DNA from: Halosimplex salinum
GTDB lineage: Archaea > Halobacteriota > Halobacteria > Halobacteriales > Haloarculaceae
DNA length: 64,000 nt
Direction of reading: 5' to 3'
Assembly (NCBI RefSeq): GCF_003730195.1
Contig: NZ_QWGG01000003.1
Location: forward strand, 434,001 to 498,000
A program made the position numbers and the translations under genes. Positions 37,214-45,569 of the stretch are shown here, piece after piece. Every line of letters begins with the position of its first letter. The stretch's first letter is position 1. The notes beneath the pieces are model-generated. The model saw only the letters and a program-made list of their open reading frames with translations, was not told where the DNA came from and ran no database searches.

Positions 37214-39010
37214 ATGGCTGCCAGTTCGCCCGTTGTCTGGGCATACCACTCGCTCTTGATATTTGCGACGGTTCTACACGTGCTTCTCGGGTACTGGATC
37301 TATCGGGATCACTGGGACAAGCGCGGTGCAAAGTGGTTCGTAGCGATGCTCGCGATCGGCGGCACGTACGCGCTGTGCACGTCCGCCCAGTTGCTCGTTC
37401 CCTGGCTCGAAGCGAAGACTGTCCTCTCGATGGTGGGTGGCTTCTTCGGGCTGCTCTCCTACGTGGTCTTCGCCGTTTTCGCGGGGAAGTACACGGAGAC
37501 CGAGTACCACCGGCGTCCGGTCGTCAAACTCGTCCTGGTGACAGTTCCGATCAGCTATCTCGTGTTCGTCCTCATTCGACCAATCGTAGACCTCTGGGTG
37601 GCCGACTATTGGATCGAGACCGAGCCGTTCCGATACCTGGCGTACGAACCCGGGCCGGGCCTTCTCTTCGTCGCGGTGCTGTCGTACCTCGTCGGCTTCT
37701 ACAACCTCTACAAGTTGTCAATGTATCTCCTGTCGACCTCGAAACGTGCCACGAAACAGCTCGGTCTCTTGATGGCCGGGACGCTCAGCGTCATGCTCGT
37801 CGCCACCGCGAGCAACCTCGGGCTGTTCCCCGCGGAACACTTCTATCACGGCATCTACGCAACGATTCCGTTCATCCTGTTCACCTCACTGGCGCTGTTC
37901 CGGTACGACTTCCTGCGGGTTCAACCCGTCGCCCGTAACGCTGTCGTCGAAGGTCTCGACGACCCCGTCATCGTCCTCGACGAGGACCGCGCCGTCGCGG
38001 ATTTCAACGAAGCGAGCACCCGCCTGTGGCCATTTCTGCCCGACGTCGTCGGCGAACCGATCGCGGACGCCTGTCCCGACCTGGTAGACGCGATGTGGCT
38101 CGACGACGAGACGTGGGGCCTCGCGGTGAAGGGAGACCGAGACGAGCTGGCCGACCAGATCACGTTCACAGTCGACGGGTCCGAGCGTCACTTCTCTGTC
38201 AACCTGTCGACTGTCGGCGGTGACGACGAGAGCGCAAACTGGGTGTCGATTCTTCTCAGGGACGTCACGGAGCTCGAACGATCCCGTTGGCGGCTCGAGA
38301 AACAGAACGAACGCCTCGATCAGGTCGCCTCGACAATCTCACACGACCTCCGCAATCCCATCAATGTCGCCGACGGCTACGCCGAGCTCGTCGAGAGTCT
38401 GATCGACGAAGACGGGCTCGACGCCAGTGACGCCGAGACCGCGATCGAACACCTCCATCGGATCCGGACCAGTCACGACCGGATGGAGGCGATTATCGCG
38501 GATATCCTCACCATCGCCCGCAAAGGCAAGACTGTCGATGAGACTCAGCAGGTCTCGCTGGCGGCTGCAGCCCGCGACGCATGGCACAACGTCGAGACGG
38601 AAAACACCACCCTGACCGTCGGCGCCGACCGGCGTCTCCAAGCTGACCGCTCGAAACTCCTTTCGATTTTGGAGAATCTCTTCCGGAACGCCCTCGACCA
38701 CGGTCCGGACGACGTCCACGTGACTGTGGAAGCGACCGCCGATGGCTTCGCTGTCGCCGACGACGGCCCTGGCATCCCGACGGAGCACCGTGACGGTATC
38801 TTCGAGTACGGCTACACCACCAGTGAGGAGGGAACCGGCCTCGGTCTTTCGATCGTCCGGGCCATGGCCGAGTCCCACGGTTGGATCGTCGAGCACGACG
38901 ACGGATACGCCGACGGCGCGCGATTCGTCTTCGGCAACGTCGACGTGGTGCCGCTGTCCGACTCCGAAACCGCCAGTCACGGCGAGTCTGACCCGATCCA
39001 ACGCGGGTGA
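37214..39010 (+). CDS. Membrane sensor histidine kinase, 7TM-PAS-HisKA-HATPase
   Basis: The 598-residue kinase has seven membrane helices (about 8-225), a PAS-like domain (about 235-355), a HisKA domain with the phosphoacceptor His377 in STISHDLRNPINV, and a complete HATPase domain. The N box is LENLFRNALDHG (about 485-496), G1 DDGPGIP and G2 GTGLGLSIV. It is therefore probably active. The end (PLSDSETASHGESD) is disordered. No response regulator is adjacent, so its partner is encoded elsewhere. Codon use is somewhat less GC3-biased than in the neighbours, which with the low-G+C leader may mean a different origin. ATG at 37214 fits the TATA box. Confidence 0.93.
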   Translation: MAASSPVVWAYHSLLIFATVLHVLLGYWIYRDHWDKRGAKWFVAMLAIGGTYALCTSAQLLVPWLEAKTVLSMVGGFFGLLSYVVFAVFAGKYTETEYHRRPVVKLVLVTVPISYLVFVLIRPIVDLWVADYWIETEPFRYLAYEPGPGLLFVAVLSYLVGFYNLYKLSMYLLSTSKRATKQLGLLMAGTLSVMLVATASNLGLFPAEHFYHGIYATIPFILFTSLALFRYDFLRVQPVARNAVVEGLDDPVIVLDEDRAVADFNEASTRLWPFLPDVVGEPIADACPDLVDAMWLDDETWGLAVKGDRDELADQITFTVDGSERHFSVNLSTVGGDDESANWVSILLRDVTELERSRWRLEKQNERLDQVASTISHDLRNPINVADGYAELVESLIDEDGLDASDAETAIEHLHRIRTSHDRMEAIIADILTIARKGKTVDETQQVSLAAAARDAWHNVETENTTLTVGADRRLQADRSKLLSILENLFRNALDHGPDDVHVTVEATADGFAVADDGPGIPTEHRDGIFEYGYTTSEEGTGLGLSIVRAMAESHGWIVEHDDGYADGARFVFGNVDVVPLSDSETASHGESDPIQRG

Positions 39011-39106
39011 GTGGTTTCATCTGTACTGACCATCGGTTATCACAGCCTCGCGATACGGTGATATAGTAGTACGGAAGAGCCCGATTCGAGTGCGTTCCCG
39101 ATATCG

Positions 39107-39559
39107 CTACAGCAGTTCTTCCCGCTTTCTCCGGGCCTCGCTCGCGGTGTCGTTCCGGCCGTCGACGTCGGCCAGCGTCTCGACCGCTTCGAGCGTGCGG
39201 ACGGCGCCGTCGAGGAAGGAGAGCACGTCGCCCGGGTAGGCGTACAGCATGTAGTCGGCGCCCATCACGTCGACGATGGCGTCGGGACCGAGTCCCTGGG
39301 CGCGCAGTTCGAGGAGATAGCGGACGAACTTCTCCTCGGGGTGACCACAGTGGGGGTTGGCCTCGCAGTCGCAGTCCATGAAGTCCTGCGCGAAGTCCAG
39401 CACGCGGTCCTGTGTGGTCTCGTCGAGTTTGGCGAGGTTCTCACCCTGGAACAGCATGTCCATCGTCGCCCCTTTGAACGCCCCCTTCGGGAACGACGTC
39501 TCTAGCTGAGAGGCGATCTGCTGGTGGTTCTTGATGTAGATCTTGTCCGTGATCGCCAC
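39107..39559 (-). CDS. DUF5814-like protein
   Basis: The 150-residue protein begins MAITDKIYIKNHQQIASQLE and has a central CDCEANPHCGHPEEKF segment with three Cys and a His, possibly a zinc site. A helical part follows (LRAQGLGPDAIVDVMGADYMLYAYPGDVLSFLD). The sequence fits the haloarchaeal DUF5814 domain, which I recall also occurs with helicase genes, but I cannot verify that. It is the last gene before the decayed region. Function unknown. Confidence 0.7.
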   Translation of the reverse strand: MAITDKIYIKNHQQIASQLETSFPKGAFKGATMDMLFQGENLAKLDETTQDRVLDFAQDFMDCDCEANPHCGHPEEKFVRYLLELRAQGLGPDAIVDVMGADYMLYAYPGDVLSFLDGAVRTLEAVETLADVDGRNDTASEARRKREELL

Positions 39560-39631
39560 GCGTGGTCGAACAGAGACGGCGCGGCGTCAAAAGCGTCTCG
39601 GACGGCCCCGGTCGCGAGCGGGTTCCGCGCG

Positions 39632-39842
39632 TCACCGGGGGATCGGCCCGCGGAAGTCCTCCGCGACTGCGTCGACGATCGTGTCTGCGAGGCGACCCCG
39701 GTAGTCGCACTCCAATCGGTCGCTCACGCGCGCGACGAGATAGCTGTCACCGCGCACGGCGAGTCGAACATCGTCGCCCGGCGACCCGGCCGATCACCAG
39801 CCCCGAGTTTCGCTCCACGACCACCGCTTCGGCCCCATATCG
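39632..39842 (-). pseudogene. Small gene split by a 1-bp frameshift
   Basis: On the minus strand the frame at 39783-39842 reads RYGAEAVVVERNSGLVIGRVAG. A second frame (39632-39793) reads DDVRLAVRGDSYLV, ARVSDRLECDYRGRLADTIV and so on to a TGA at 39632-39634. Joining them by deleting one base near 39780 gives one sensible beta-strand-rich protein of about 70 residues. Neither half has a good start codon alone; a GTG in AVVVER could be the start, with the A/T-rich ACTACTATCCGATAT just upstream. This may be a small decayed gene or a sequencing error. The rest of the 521-bp gap (39560-40080) contains no other supported gene. Confidence 0.4.
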
Positions 39843-40080
39843 GATAGTAGTGCGCTCCTTCGCGTGCGAACTGTCGCCTCCCCAACGCTACATACATAGC
39901 CCCGTCCCGTTCGTCGGCGCAACACGCATAGCGACGACCCTTACCCCCGCGTAGATCCTTCGTCGATACGAGGAGTTCACGAGCGATTACCCGGATCGGC
40001 GTCGAAGTCACCGGAGCCTACGGCGATTGCACCCCCCGCAACCACGGGACCGCTCGTGACCGTAATCGAGACCGAAACCA

Positions 40081-40251
40081 ATGAGAGACACCATCCAAGA
40101 CACCGACACCCAGGAACAGGACGAGTTCGCAACCGACCGATACCTCACGACCCAGTACGGCGACCGAGGCGAGGAGATCACCCTCCTCCACGACACCGAA
40201 AACGAGCACGCCTGGATCCAGTCCGACCACGCAGTTGACGTTTCGCAGTAA
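40081..40251 (+). CDS. Small acidic protein, DUF7331-like (56 aa)
   Basis: An ATG at 40081 opens a 56-residue frame ending in TAA at 40249-40251. The product is acidic and polar, with the core RYLTTQYGDRGEEITLLHD and the end AWIQSDHAVDVSQ, a pattern I associate with the short haloarchaeal DUF7331 family. No membrane segment or motif is present. It lies between the frameshifted remnant and tRNA-His and is likely an intact gene in a decayed area. Function unknown. Confidence 0.6.
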   Translation: MRDTIQDTDTQEQDEFATDRYLTTQYGDRGEEITLLHDTENEHAWIQSDHAVDVSQ

Positions 40252-40389
40252 GCTCGGGTTAGAATCCATGGACGTGCGCCCAGTCGAGAGTCATCCGCTC
40301 GTCGGCCCGTGACCCTGCTTCACACTCAGGTCCCGGAGTCGTAACGTATTTCAATTCTACCCGGTTACGTCGATATACTCCAACAGCGT

Positions 40390-40462
40390 GTCCGGGTTGG
40401 GGTAGTGGTTATCCTTCAGCCTTGTGGAGGCTGAGACGCGGGTTCGATTCTCGCACCCGGAC
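40390..40462 (+). tRNA. tRNA-His (GTG)
   Basis: The sequence folds as a complete cloverleaf. The acceptor stem is TCCGGGT/ACCCGGA (40391-40397 with 40455-40461). The anticodon stem is CAGCC/GGCTG with loop TTGTGGA (anticodon GTG, His), and the T arm is GCGGG/CTCGC with TTCGATT. The extra G-1 is encoded at 40390 and pairs with the discriminator-type C at 40462, the hallmark of tRNA-His. CCA is not encoded. A hairpin (AGCCC/GGGCT, 40472-40487) follows. The flanks are decayed genes, as is common at tRNA integration sites. Confidence 0.95.
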
Positions 40463-40526
40463 CTCGAAATTAAGCCCTTTAGGGGCTCATTCTCCGTATT
40501 TAATACCCGAGCCAGAAGCGGGTCTT

Positions 40527-40958
40527 CTATTCGTCCACGAGAGTGGTCGATTCACTGTCGATTCGCGAGCGAAGTCGCTGTTTCGAGATCTTGCCGTGAT
40601 CGGCTTTCCGGTGACAGGAAATACAGAGTGAGATGACGTTCTCGAGGAAGTGGGCGTCAGTTTTCGTGTGGTCGTCTGACTCGATGAATCGGCGTACGGG
40701 AACGATGTGGTGGACGTCGGGATTCCGGCCGATGTCGTCCGTCGTCGCACCACAGCGAATGCATTGATAGTCGTCACGTTCCAGTGCTCGGCGTCGAACG
40801 TCGCTCCAGCCGGGCCCGTACGATTCGTTCCCACTGCCTTTCCAGTTCGGATGGCCATCGCCGGTGAACGACTCCGAGAGCCACTCGCGACGACACACTT
40901 CGCTGCAGACGGCAACATCGGTGGTCGCGTTCGGACTCCGACACAGGAACGCCCGCAT
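40527..40958 (-). CDS. HNH endonuclease, N-terminally clipped
   Basis: The 143-residue product has an HNH nuclease fold: CIRCG and CISCH zinc pairs with the catalytic VHHIVPVRRF between (about residues 90-100) and LENVISLC. Longer haloarchaeal relatives begin with one or two zinc ribbons. Here only one Cys pair (AVCSEVC) of that part remains and an in-frame TAA precedes the GTG/ATG candidates at 40976/40958. It may be a truncated remnant or a short functional nuclease. It lies just downstream of tRNA-His and faces it. Confidence 0.6.
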   Translation of the reverse strand: MRAFLCRSPNATTDVAVCSEVCRREWLSESFTGDGHPNWKGSGNESYGPGWSDVRRRALERDDYQCIRCGATTDDIGRNPDVHHIVPVRRFIESDDHTKTDAHFLENVISLCISCHRKADHGKISKQRLRSRIDSESTTLVDE

Positions 40959-41055
40959 GGAGTATACCGGAGTCACGGGGATCGATTATTCGGGAAGGGA
41001 TCTCCCTCCAGTTCAGATACACTCCCAGCATGGGAAGTCGCTGTAGCCATGGGGA

Positions 41056-41588
41056 TCATATCTGGAAGATATCACTGTGAGCACTCACCACTGGGCCGGG
41101 GAGCAGGTCCGCCGACTGGGCTGACCGGAAGAGTGCACTCGCCTGTTCCCGGTGGTCGCGATCGAGGTCGAGCGCCCCGACGAGACGAGCGATCTCCGTA
41201 CAGCCGTGGGCGAGATTACGCTCGGCTTTGGACTGCCACTTCGCCCGGGTGTGTTCGCGGCGCAATCGGCCTAGTTGGCGTCGCTTCCGGCTGGAGAGTC
41301 GGTTGCCTTTCCCGTCCGCCTTGTACCCGATCTTCGTCGAGAGCCCGCGGTCGTGACGGGCTTCGGTGAGCGGCGCCCCGGTGCGCTCCCGGTTGGTCTC
41401 GTCCTTGTCGTAGGTCCGTGTCCGCGACGATCGACCCGGCACGCCTCGATGACGAGTCCGCAATCGGTACACCGGGTTTCGCCGCCGTCCGTGGTGAGTC
41501 GGCCGTCACACTCGGGACAGTCGTCGGCCGGGATGGAGTTGGCGTGCTGTTCGTCGAAGTCGCGCTCGAAGGGATCTATCGTTGCCAT
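41056..41588 (-). pseudogene. Transcription factor B (TFB) pseudogene
   Basis: The first half (41588 down to about 41430) encodes a TFB N-terminus: MATIDPFERDFDEQHANSIP, then a zinc ribbon CPEC..CTDCGLV. A frameshift near 41420 moves the rest to another frame: TRTYDKDETNRERTGAPLTE, then ARHDRGLSTKIGYKADGKGN, the B-finger/linker, and into the first cyclin fold (ERNLAHGCTEIARLVGALDL). The gene ends after SAQSADLLPG followed by unrelated residues and a stop, so the second cyclin repeat and about half the protein are gone. Both lesions make activity unlikely. It probably arose from one of several haloarchaeal tfb copies. Confidence 0.85.
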
Positions 41589-41917
41589 CAATGGTCAGCG
41601 CGAGGCGAGTCTGTCCTGCCCCCGCACCCCTCAGGGGGGAATAAACTCACCGTCGCGACACCTGGCCGTCGAGAGACTCAGTTGTCGTGCCTGACGAGGA
41701 CTGGATGCGAATGGCCACCATGTGGACCCTCACGTACGGAGATGTCGAGCACATCCAGTTGGTGCACCCACTGACGCAGAAGCGAAGGTGTATAGACGCA
41801 ACTACCGGACCATCCCGTTCGCAGGAATGGGACACTCCAACCGATACGTCAATGCGGTATAGTTGTCTGCGGATCGCCTGAGCGGCTCAATCTGGCAGAC
41901 CGAAGCGAAAACGCACC
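41589..41917. other. Gap between the tfb relic and the HalOD1 gene
   Basis: The 329-bp gap contains a TATA-like GTTTATTCC on the minus strand upstream of the tfb relic and a weak frame at 41687-41881 starting with GTG (VPDEDWMRMATMWTL). That frame has ordinary codon use, so I do not call it. No RNA gene or repeat was recognised. Confidence 0.4.
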
Positions 41918-42226
41918 TTACTCCTCGAGTCGTGTGACCTCGACCGCGTCAGGGGTTACTGTGACTGTACACCGCTCGTATTCAAATGTCATCTCGGCCG
42001 CGTTCGTTTCCGCGTCGCGCTCGGCAAACAAATCATTGAGAGCCTCGGTATCTATCACGTCACCCAGTGGCTCGAGGTCGAGCACAGTCGTATCGGTGAA
42101 TGCGGCAACTGCCCGCACTACGTCAACGGTCGGTCGTGTGTCAGCGCTTCTGCGATGGGTCACTTGTGCTGTCGTCGAGGTACTGGAGGCGTTCTGATCG
42201 TCGTCTGTCGTGCTGTCGTCGGTCAT
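41918..42226 (-). CDS. HalOD1 output-domain protein
   Basis: The 102-residue protein has an acidic tail at the N-terminus and a HalOD1 core: RPTVDVVRAVAAFTDTTVLDL, then LEPLGDVIDTEALNDLF, then the final strand pair FEYERCTVTVTPDAVEV. The domain is found in haloarchaeal signalling proteins as an output module or alone. Its start overlaps the stop of the upstream gene (42223-42226, ATGA), so the two are one operon. Exact function unknown. Confidence 0.82.
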   Translation of the reverse strand: MTDDSTTDDDQNASSTSTTAQVTHRRSADTRPTVDVVRAVAAFTDTTVLDLEPLGDVIDTEALNDLFAERDAETNAAEMTFEYERCTVTVTPDAVEVTRLEE

Positions 42227-43074
42227 GCTTTGAAGGGGAGGTCGCTGACGAAGTCTTCACTCTGGTAGTCGAGGTGATCCAGACGCGGGCCCAGGAGTTC
42301 GCGAACCAGTACGACCAGTGGATTCGTCGCTCCTTCGCCGATCATGGCGACTTCCGTTCGCGTCCCGTCATCGTCTATGTCGTTCCACAGGCCGACGACA
42401 ACCTTCTCCCGGTCAGCAATAATGAGGCGACTGACCGTCGGATAGGTCACCTCCGAGTGCATCCAGTCCAGTTGCGGTTCCCAGACTGTTGCGTCCGGGA
42501 GACACTCGACGAAGAACTGCCGCGCGTCCTCGCTTTTCACGCCAGCGGAGAAGTCGACGCCGCGCTCGATGGCATTCTTGGCATGAGGAAGACACTCCTC
42601 GTCCAGTAGTTCGTCAGACGTATAGATGAGGAACAACTCCTCGTCCGCCCTGTCCGCCAGTTCTCGACTGTAGTCGTAGATCGCCTCTTGCCCGTGGATG
42701 AGGCCGATCCGTTGGTCATCGACATCGTGCCCGGTCAGGAACTCGGAGAGCAGTCCGTCAATTTCGTCGATGTCCTTCCAGAGTACATCGGCCGCTGTAT
42801 ACGCCCCTCCCGCGACGACGTTTTCGTCGCGGTCGTACATAATCAGGCCAGCGTCGTCGAGCTGGGGGAGACGCTCGTGGTGAAGCGTAATGAGCAGGTC
42901 TTCCAATCGCTGCTCGTAGTCCGCGGTAGGGACGACCGCCGCATCTTCGGAGACGATCCTCTCGGCGAGGTCGGTGACAGTCCACTCACCGTCTCCTTGC
43001 TGAACAATCGAGACGATGGTTCGGTTTATTTCTTCAGTCAGTAGGCTGAGTATCTCTTCCCGTCGTGAATCCAT
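42223..43074 (-). CDS. DUF7344 winged-helix/sensor regulator
   Basis: The 283-residue protein has an N-terminal winged-helix domain of DUF7344 type (about 15-95: TIVSIVQQGDGEWTVTDLAE, QRLEDLLITLHHERLPQLDD). The longer C-terminal domain (about 120-283) looks like the TrmB-type sugar or PLD-like sensor part (LFLIYTSDELLDEECLPHA, WMHSEVTYPTVSRLIIADRE). So it is probably a one-component transcription regulator. The next gene in the operon is the HalOD1 protein, translated by ATGA overlap. The upstream gap is A/T-rich, consistent with promoter sites. Confidence 0.8.
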   Translation of the reverse strand: MDSRREEILSLLTEEINRTIVSIVQQGDGEWTVTDLAERIVSEDAAVVPTADYEQRLEDLLITLHHERLPQLDDAGLIMYDRDENVVAGGAYTAADVLWKDIDEIDGLLSEFLTGHDVDDQRIGLIHGQEAIYDYSRELADRADEELFLIYTSDELLDEECLPHAKNAIERGVDFSAGVKSEDARQFFVECLPDATVWEPQLDWMHSEVTYPTVSRLIIADREKVVVGLWNDIDDDGTRTEVAMIGEGATNPLVVLVRELLGPRLDHLDYQSEDFVSDLPFKA

Positions 43075-43190
43075 TAATATGGTATTCTCAGAGCCACTCT
43101 TATGCGTTGGTATATCTATTACACAATTTACATATGTGCTGTTGGGAACCGATTTGGGATCGAAGCTACGCTTCTCACAATTACGACTGG

Positions 43191-43682
43191 CTACTCACGG
43201 CCGAAGCGTTTCTGTGAGCACCTGTAGTTTGGTGTGCCGAGCCAGTCCCGTTGTTCCGCCAGTACATTCAGGTTCTTCAGTGGTTCTTCCTGTTCCAGTA
43301 CGTCCCTTTGGACGAGTGCTTTCAGGACAATGGGCGAGATAACAATCCTGAAGTCAGCGACCGTCTGGAGTTCGGGGAGGGCTCGAAGGTCGGCCGTGAT
43401 CAGGAACTCGGCGTCTATTTTCTTGGTCAGCAATGCGCAGCATCCTTCTCCCTGGTCTACGCGGGAGAACTCGAGATTGCCGTTGACATGGTGAGTGGTG
43501 ACCCAGTCGAGGTTGGCGAGGACAGTTTCGGCGGCATCGCCGTGACTATCGTCGTCCTCCGCAGTGTTCTCCAGTTCGTCGACGGCTGGTTCCGCGGTGT
43601 GGACCTCGAACTCTGCGAGAAATCGGTTGAGTGTATCGGCTGTGGCGAGGGAGATGAGAGCGCTGGCGTCGGCGACGATCAT
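43191..43682 (-). CDS. PIN-domain ribonuclease (VapC-like)
   Basis: The 163-residue protein has the PIN acid set: Asp5 in MIVADASALISLA, Glu in DELENT, the conserved Asp at FLITADLRALPEL, and a helical end. Such nucleases cleave tRNA or mRNA, usually as toxins. No intact antitoxin precedes it. The small frame just upstream ends ELAER*, but its start is unclear, and the next upstream gene is frameshifted. So it may be an orphan toxin or the last of a decayed toxin-antitoxin pair. The ATG at 43682 gives a full domain. Confidence 0.8.
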   Translation of the reverse strand: MIVADASALISLATADTLNRFLAEFEVHTAEPAVDELENTAEDDDSHGDAAETVLANLDWVTTHHVNGNLEFSRVDQGEGCCALLTKKIDAEFLITADLRALPELQTVADFRIVISPIVLKALVQRDVLEQEEPLKNLNVLAEQRDWLGTPNYRCSQKRFGRE

Positions 43683-43797
43683 TCAGGGTCCACTATCGTT
43701 CGGCGAGTTCGTCAGCGAGGTCAGTACTGGAAGCGCGACGGATTCGGAGTCGCGAAGCGTGGGAAACCGTAAGCAGTGACGACACTGCGCTGGTATT

Positions 43798-44155
43798 CTA
43801 CTCGACAAGTCGTGGCCTGCGGACGATCAGCTCCTCTGTGTCGTCGACCCAGGTGTCGAGTTTTCGGGCCATATACTCGGTGGCCTCGTAGTGGGAGAAA
43901 ACGTCCCGGTCGAGCATGTCGCCGACCGTGGCTTTCAGCCCGCGGAACTGACCCTGTGCATGTCCGTCACCGACTGGCTTGCCCTCGTATCACCGGTCCT
44001 TCGGGGCGCACAAAAACGACACGCCGGCACTCACCGGTGTTCATGCGTCTCGTCGGCGAATCCGACCGCACGAATGACTCGACGAGCACGTCAACCCGTA
44101 TCGTATCGCCTGGATCACTTGCGAAGTGCGTGTCCGCTGGAAGGGGCGACACCAC
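43798..44155 (-). pseudogene. Frameshifted gene of unknown family upstream of the PIN gene
   Basis: From a GTG at 44155 the minus strand reads PADTHFASDPGDTIRVDVLV and continues to VFVRPEGPV. A 1-bp shift near 43990 then moves the sense frame to YEGKPVGDGHAQGQFRGLKA, followed by VGDMLDRDVFSHYEATEYM, ending in VRRPRLVE before a TAG at 43798-43800. Joined, the protein would be about 118 residues, mixed alpha/beta, with no motif I recognise. It is 115 bp upstream of the PIN gene on the same strand, where an antitoxin is normally found. It may be a dead antitoxin or an unrelated relic. Confidence 0.5.
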
Positions 44156-44272
44156 ACTCTCCGCGGAGGCATCACTTCACGGCCTTCAGCCCGACAAGTT
44201 GATTCGCCGCAAGCACCTCTATTGCCCACTACGGGGTGACCTTCTTTGGTCTCGCAGCGAGAAGTGACCCGG

Positions 44273-45196
44273 ATGAAGGTCGCAATCTTCGGCGCTGGTG
44301 GCATCGGTGCGTATCTCGGCGCCAGACTCGCAGACACCGGCCACGACGTGCATCTCGTCGCTCGCGGTGACCACCTCGCGGCGATCCGGTCGGACGGCCT
44401 GCGCGTCGAGAGTATCGCCGGCGATACGACCGTCGACCTCCCCGCAACGGACGATCCCAACGACATCGGCCCGGTCGACTACGTCCTGTTCACGGTGAAA
44501 TCCTACGATACCCGCGACGCCGCGGCCGCCCTCGACCCGCTCGTCGGCCCGGAGACGGCCGTCGTCTCTTTCCAGAACGGCGTCGACAACGAACGGTGGA
44601 TCGCCGAGGAAGTGGGCGAAGACCACGTCGTCGGAGGCGTCGCGTACATCTTTTCGACGATCCAGTCACCGGGCGTCGTTGCCCACACGGGTGGGCCGGC
44701 ACGCTTCGTCTACGGCGAATTCGACGGGACACGGACCGACCGCATCGAGACCCTCCACGACGCGCTCTCCGAGAGCGACGGGATCGAAGCCGTACTGGCC
44801 GACGTCATCCGCGTGGAACTCTGGGAGAAGTTCGCGTTCATCTGTGCTCACTCCGGGATGACCGCAGCGACGCGGAAACCCATCGGTCGGATTCGAGAGA
44901 CGCCCGATTCCTGGGTGATGTACCGCCGCATCATCGAGGAAGTCGTCAGCGTCGCCCGAAAGAAAGATATCGAGCTGCCCGACGAGACGGTCGACGACTG
45001 GCTCGAGTTCGCCCACGAGCTCGAGCCCGAGATGCACTCCTCCCTGCACTACGACCTCACCCACGGCAAGCGCCTCGAACTCGACGCGCTCAACGCCTCG
45101 GTCGTTCGCCACGCCGAAGACGTCGGTGTCGACGTCCCGATGAACGAGGCTATCACCGCGATCTTGCGTCCCTGGGCCGATGAACACGCCGAGTAG
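44273..45196 (+). CDS. panE: 2-dehydropantoate 2-reductase (ketopantoate reductase)
   Basis: The 307-residue enzyme reduces ketopantoate to pantoate with NADPH in coenzyme A synthesis. It starts with the Rossmann motif VAIFGAGGIGAYLGARLADT (residues 3-22), and has the VSFQNGVDN segment (Asn at about 99) and the catalytic Lys in RVELWEKFAFICA (about 183). The C-terminal helical domain has the usual DVPMNEAITAIL end. ATG at 44273 is used; an ATG 27 nt upstream is not needed. The promoter lies in the spacer after the frameshifted gene. It stands alone, with no other pan gene near. Confidence 0.9.
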   Translation: MKVAIFGAGGIGAYLGARLADTGHDVHLVARGDHLAAIRSDGLRVESIAGDTTVDLPATDDPNDIGPVDYVLFTVKSYDTRDAAAALDPLVGPETAVVSFQNGVDNERWIAEEVGEDHVVGGVAYIFSTIQSPGVVAHTGGPARFVYGEFDGTRTDRIETLHDALSESDGIEAVLADVIRVELWEKFAFICAHSGMTAATRKPIGRIRETPDSWVMYRRIIEEVVSVARKKDIELPDETVDDWLEFAHELEPEMHSSLHYDLTHGKRLELDALNASVVRHAEDVGVDVPMNEAITAILRPWADEHAE

Positions 45197-45211
45197 TCGA
45201 GCAGTAGTTTA

Positions 45212-45270
45212 GGTCGTGGCTGCGCGCGCAGGGACGAGCACGGAGCGGAGGGTGGGGCGGTGGGGTTGGG
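45212..45270. repeat. Dispersed repeat, copy 1
   Basis: GGTCGTGGCTGCGCGC followed by GAGCACGGAGCGGAGGGT occurs 15 bp after the ketopantoate reductase stop. A second copy lies at 46335-46395 after the carbonic anhydrase gene. The shared part is about 55 bp with small differences. Confidence 0.75.
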
Positions 45271-45569
45271 CCGGTCCGACCCCGAGAACCCGGCAGAGAC
45301 TTGGATCGGCTCGGCCCGCTCTCCATCGGCGAACTTTATCAACGTCTGACCAAGTCCCCGGAAACCACGGACCAACCGACCGACAGTCTCACTGGACTCG
45401 TGTCACCACCATCATGCCGAACGGTCCTTCGCCAGGGAGCCATACTCGGTGGTGTCGAATTCACTGACTGTTCCGAACGTAGCGACAGGGGAAACTGGGT
45501 AACTGACAGCCAGCGGCAACACCGTGTCGTACCCAAACATTCCTCCCGACTCGGCCCTTTCATCCAAGG
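45271..45569. other. Remainder of the gap before the carbonic anhydrase gene
   Basis: With the repeat, this forms a 373-bp gap. It has a possible TATA-like CTTTATCAA at 45333-45341 and no gene-like frame. Base composition is average. A promoter for the carbonic anhydrase must lie here. Confidence 0.4.

Noticed and set aside
41687-41881. 64-residue gene starting VPDEDWMRMA
   Set aside because: Codon use is not halophilic, no promoter fits, and no family is recognised. Kept only as a note on the gap.
43683-43797. Antitoxin fragment ending ELAER before the PIN gene
   Set aside because: A short frame ends in an antitoxin-like tail, but it has no start or N-terminal domain. Too weak to call.
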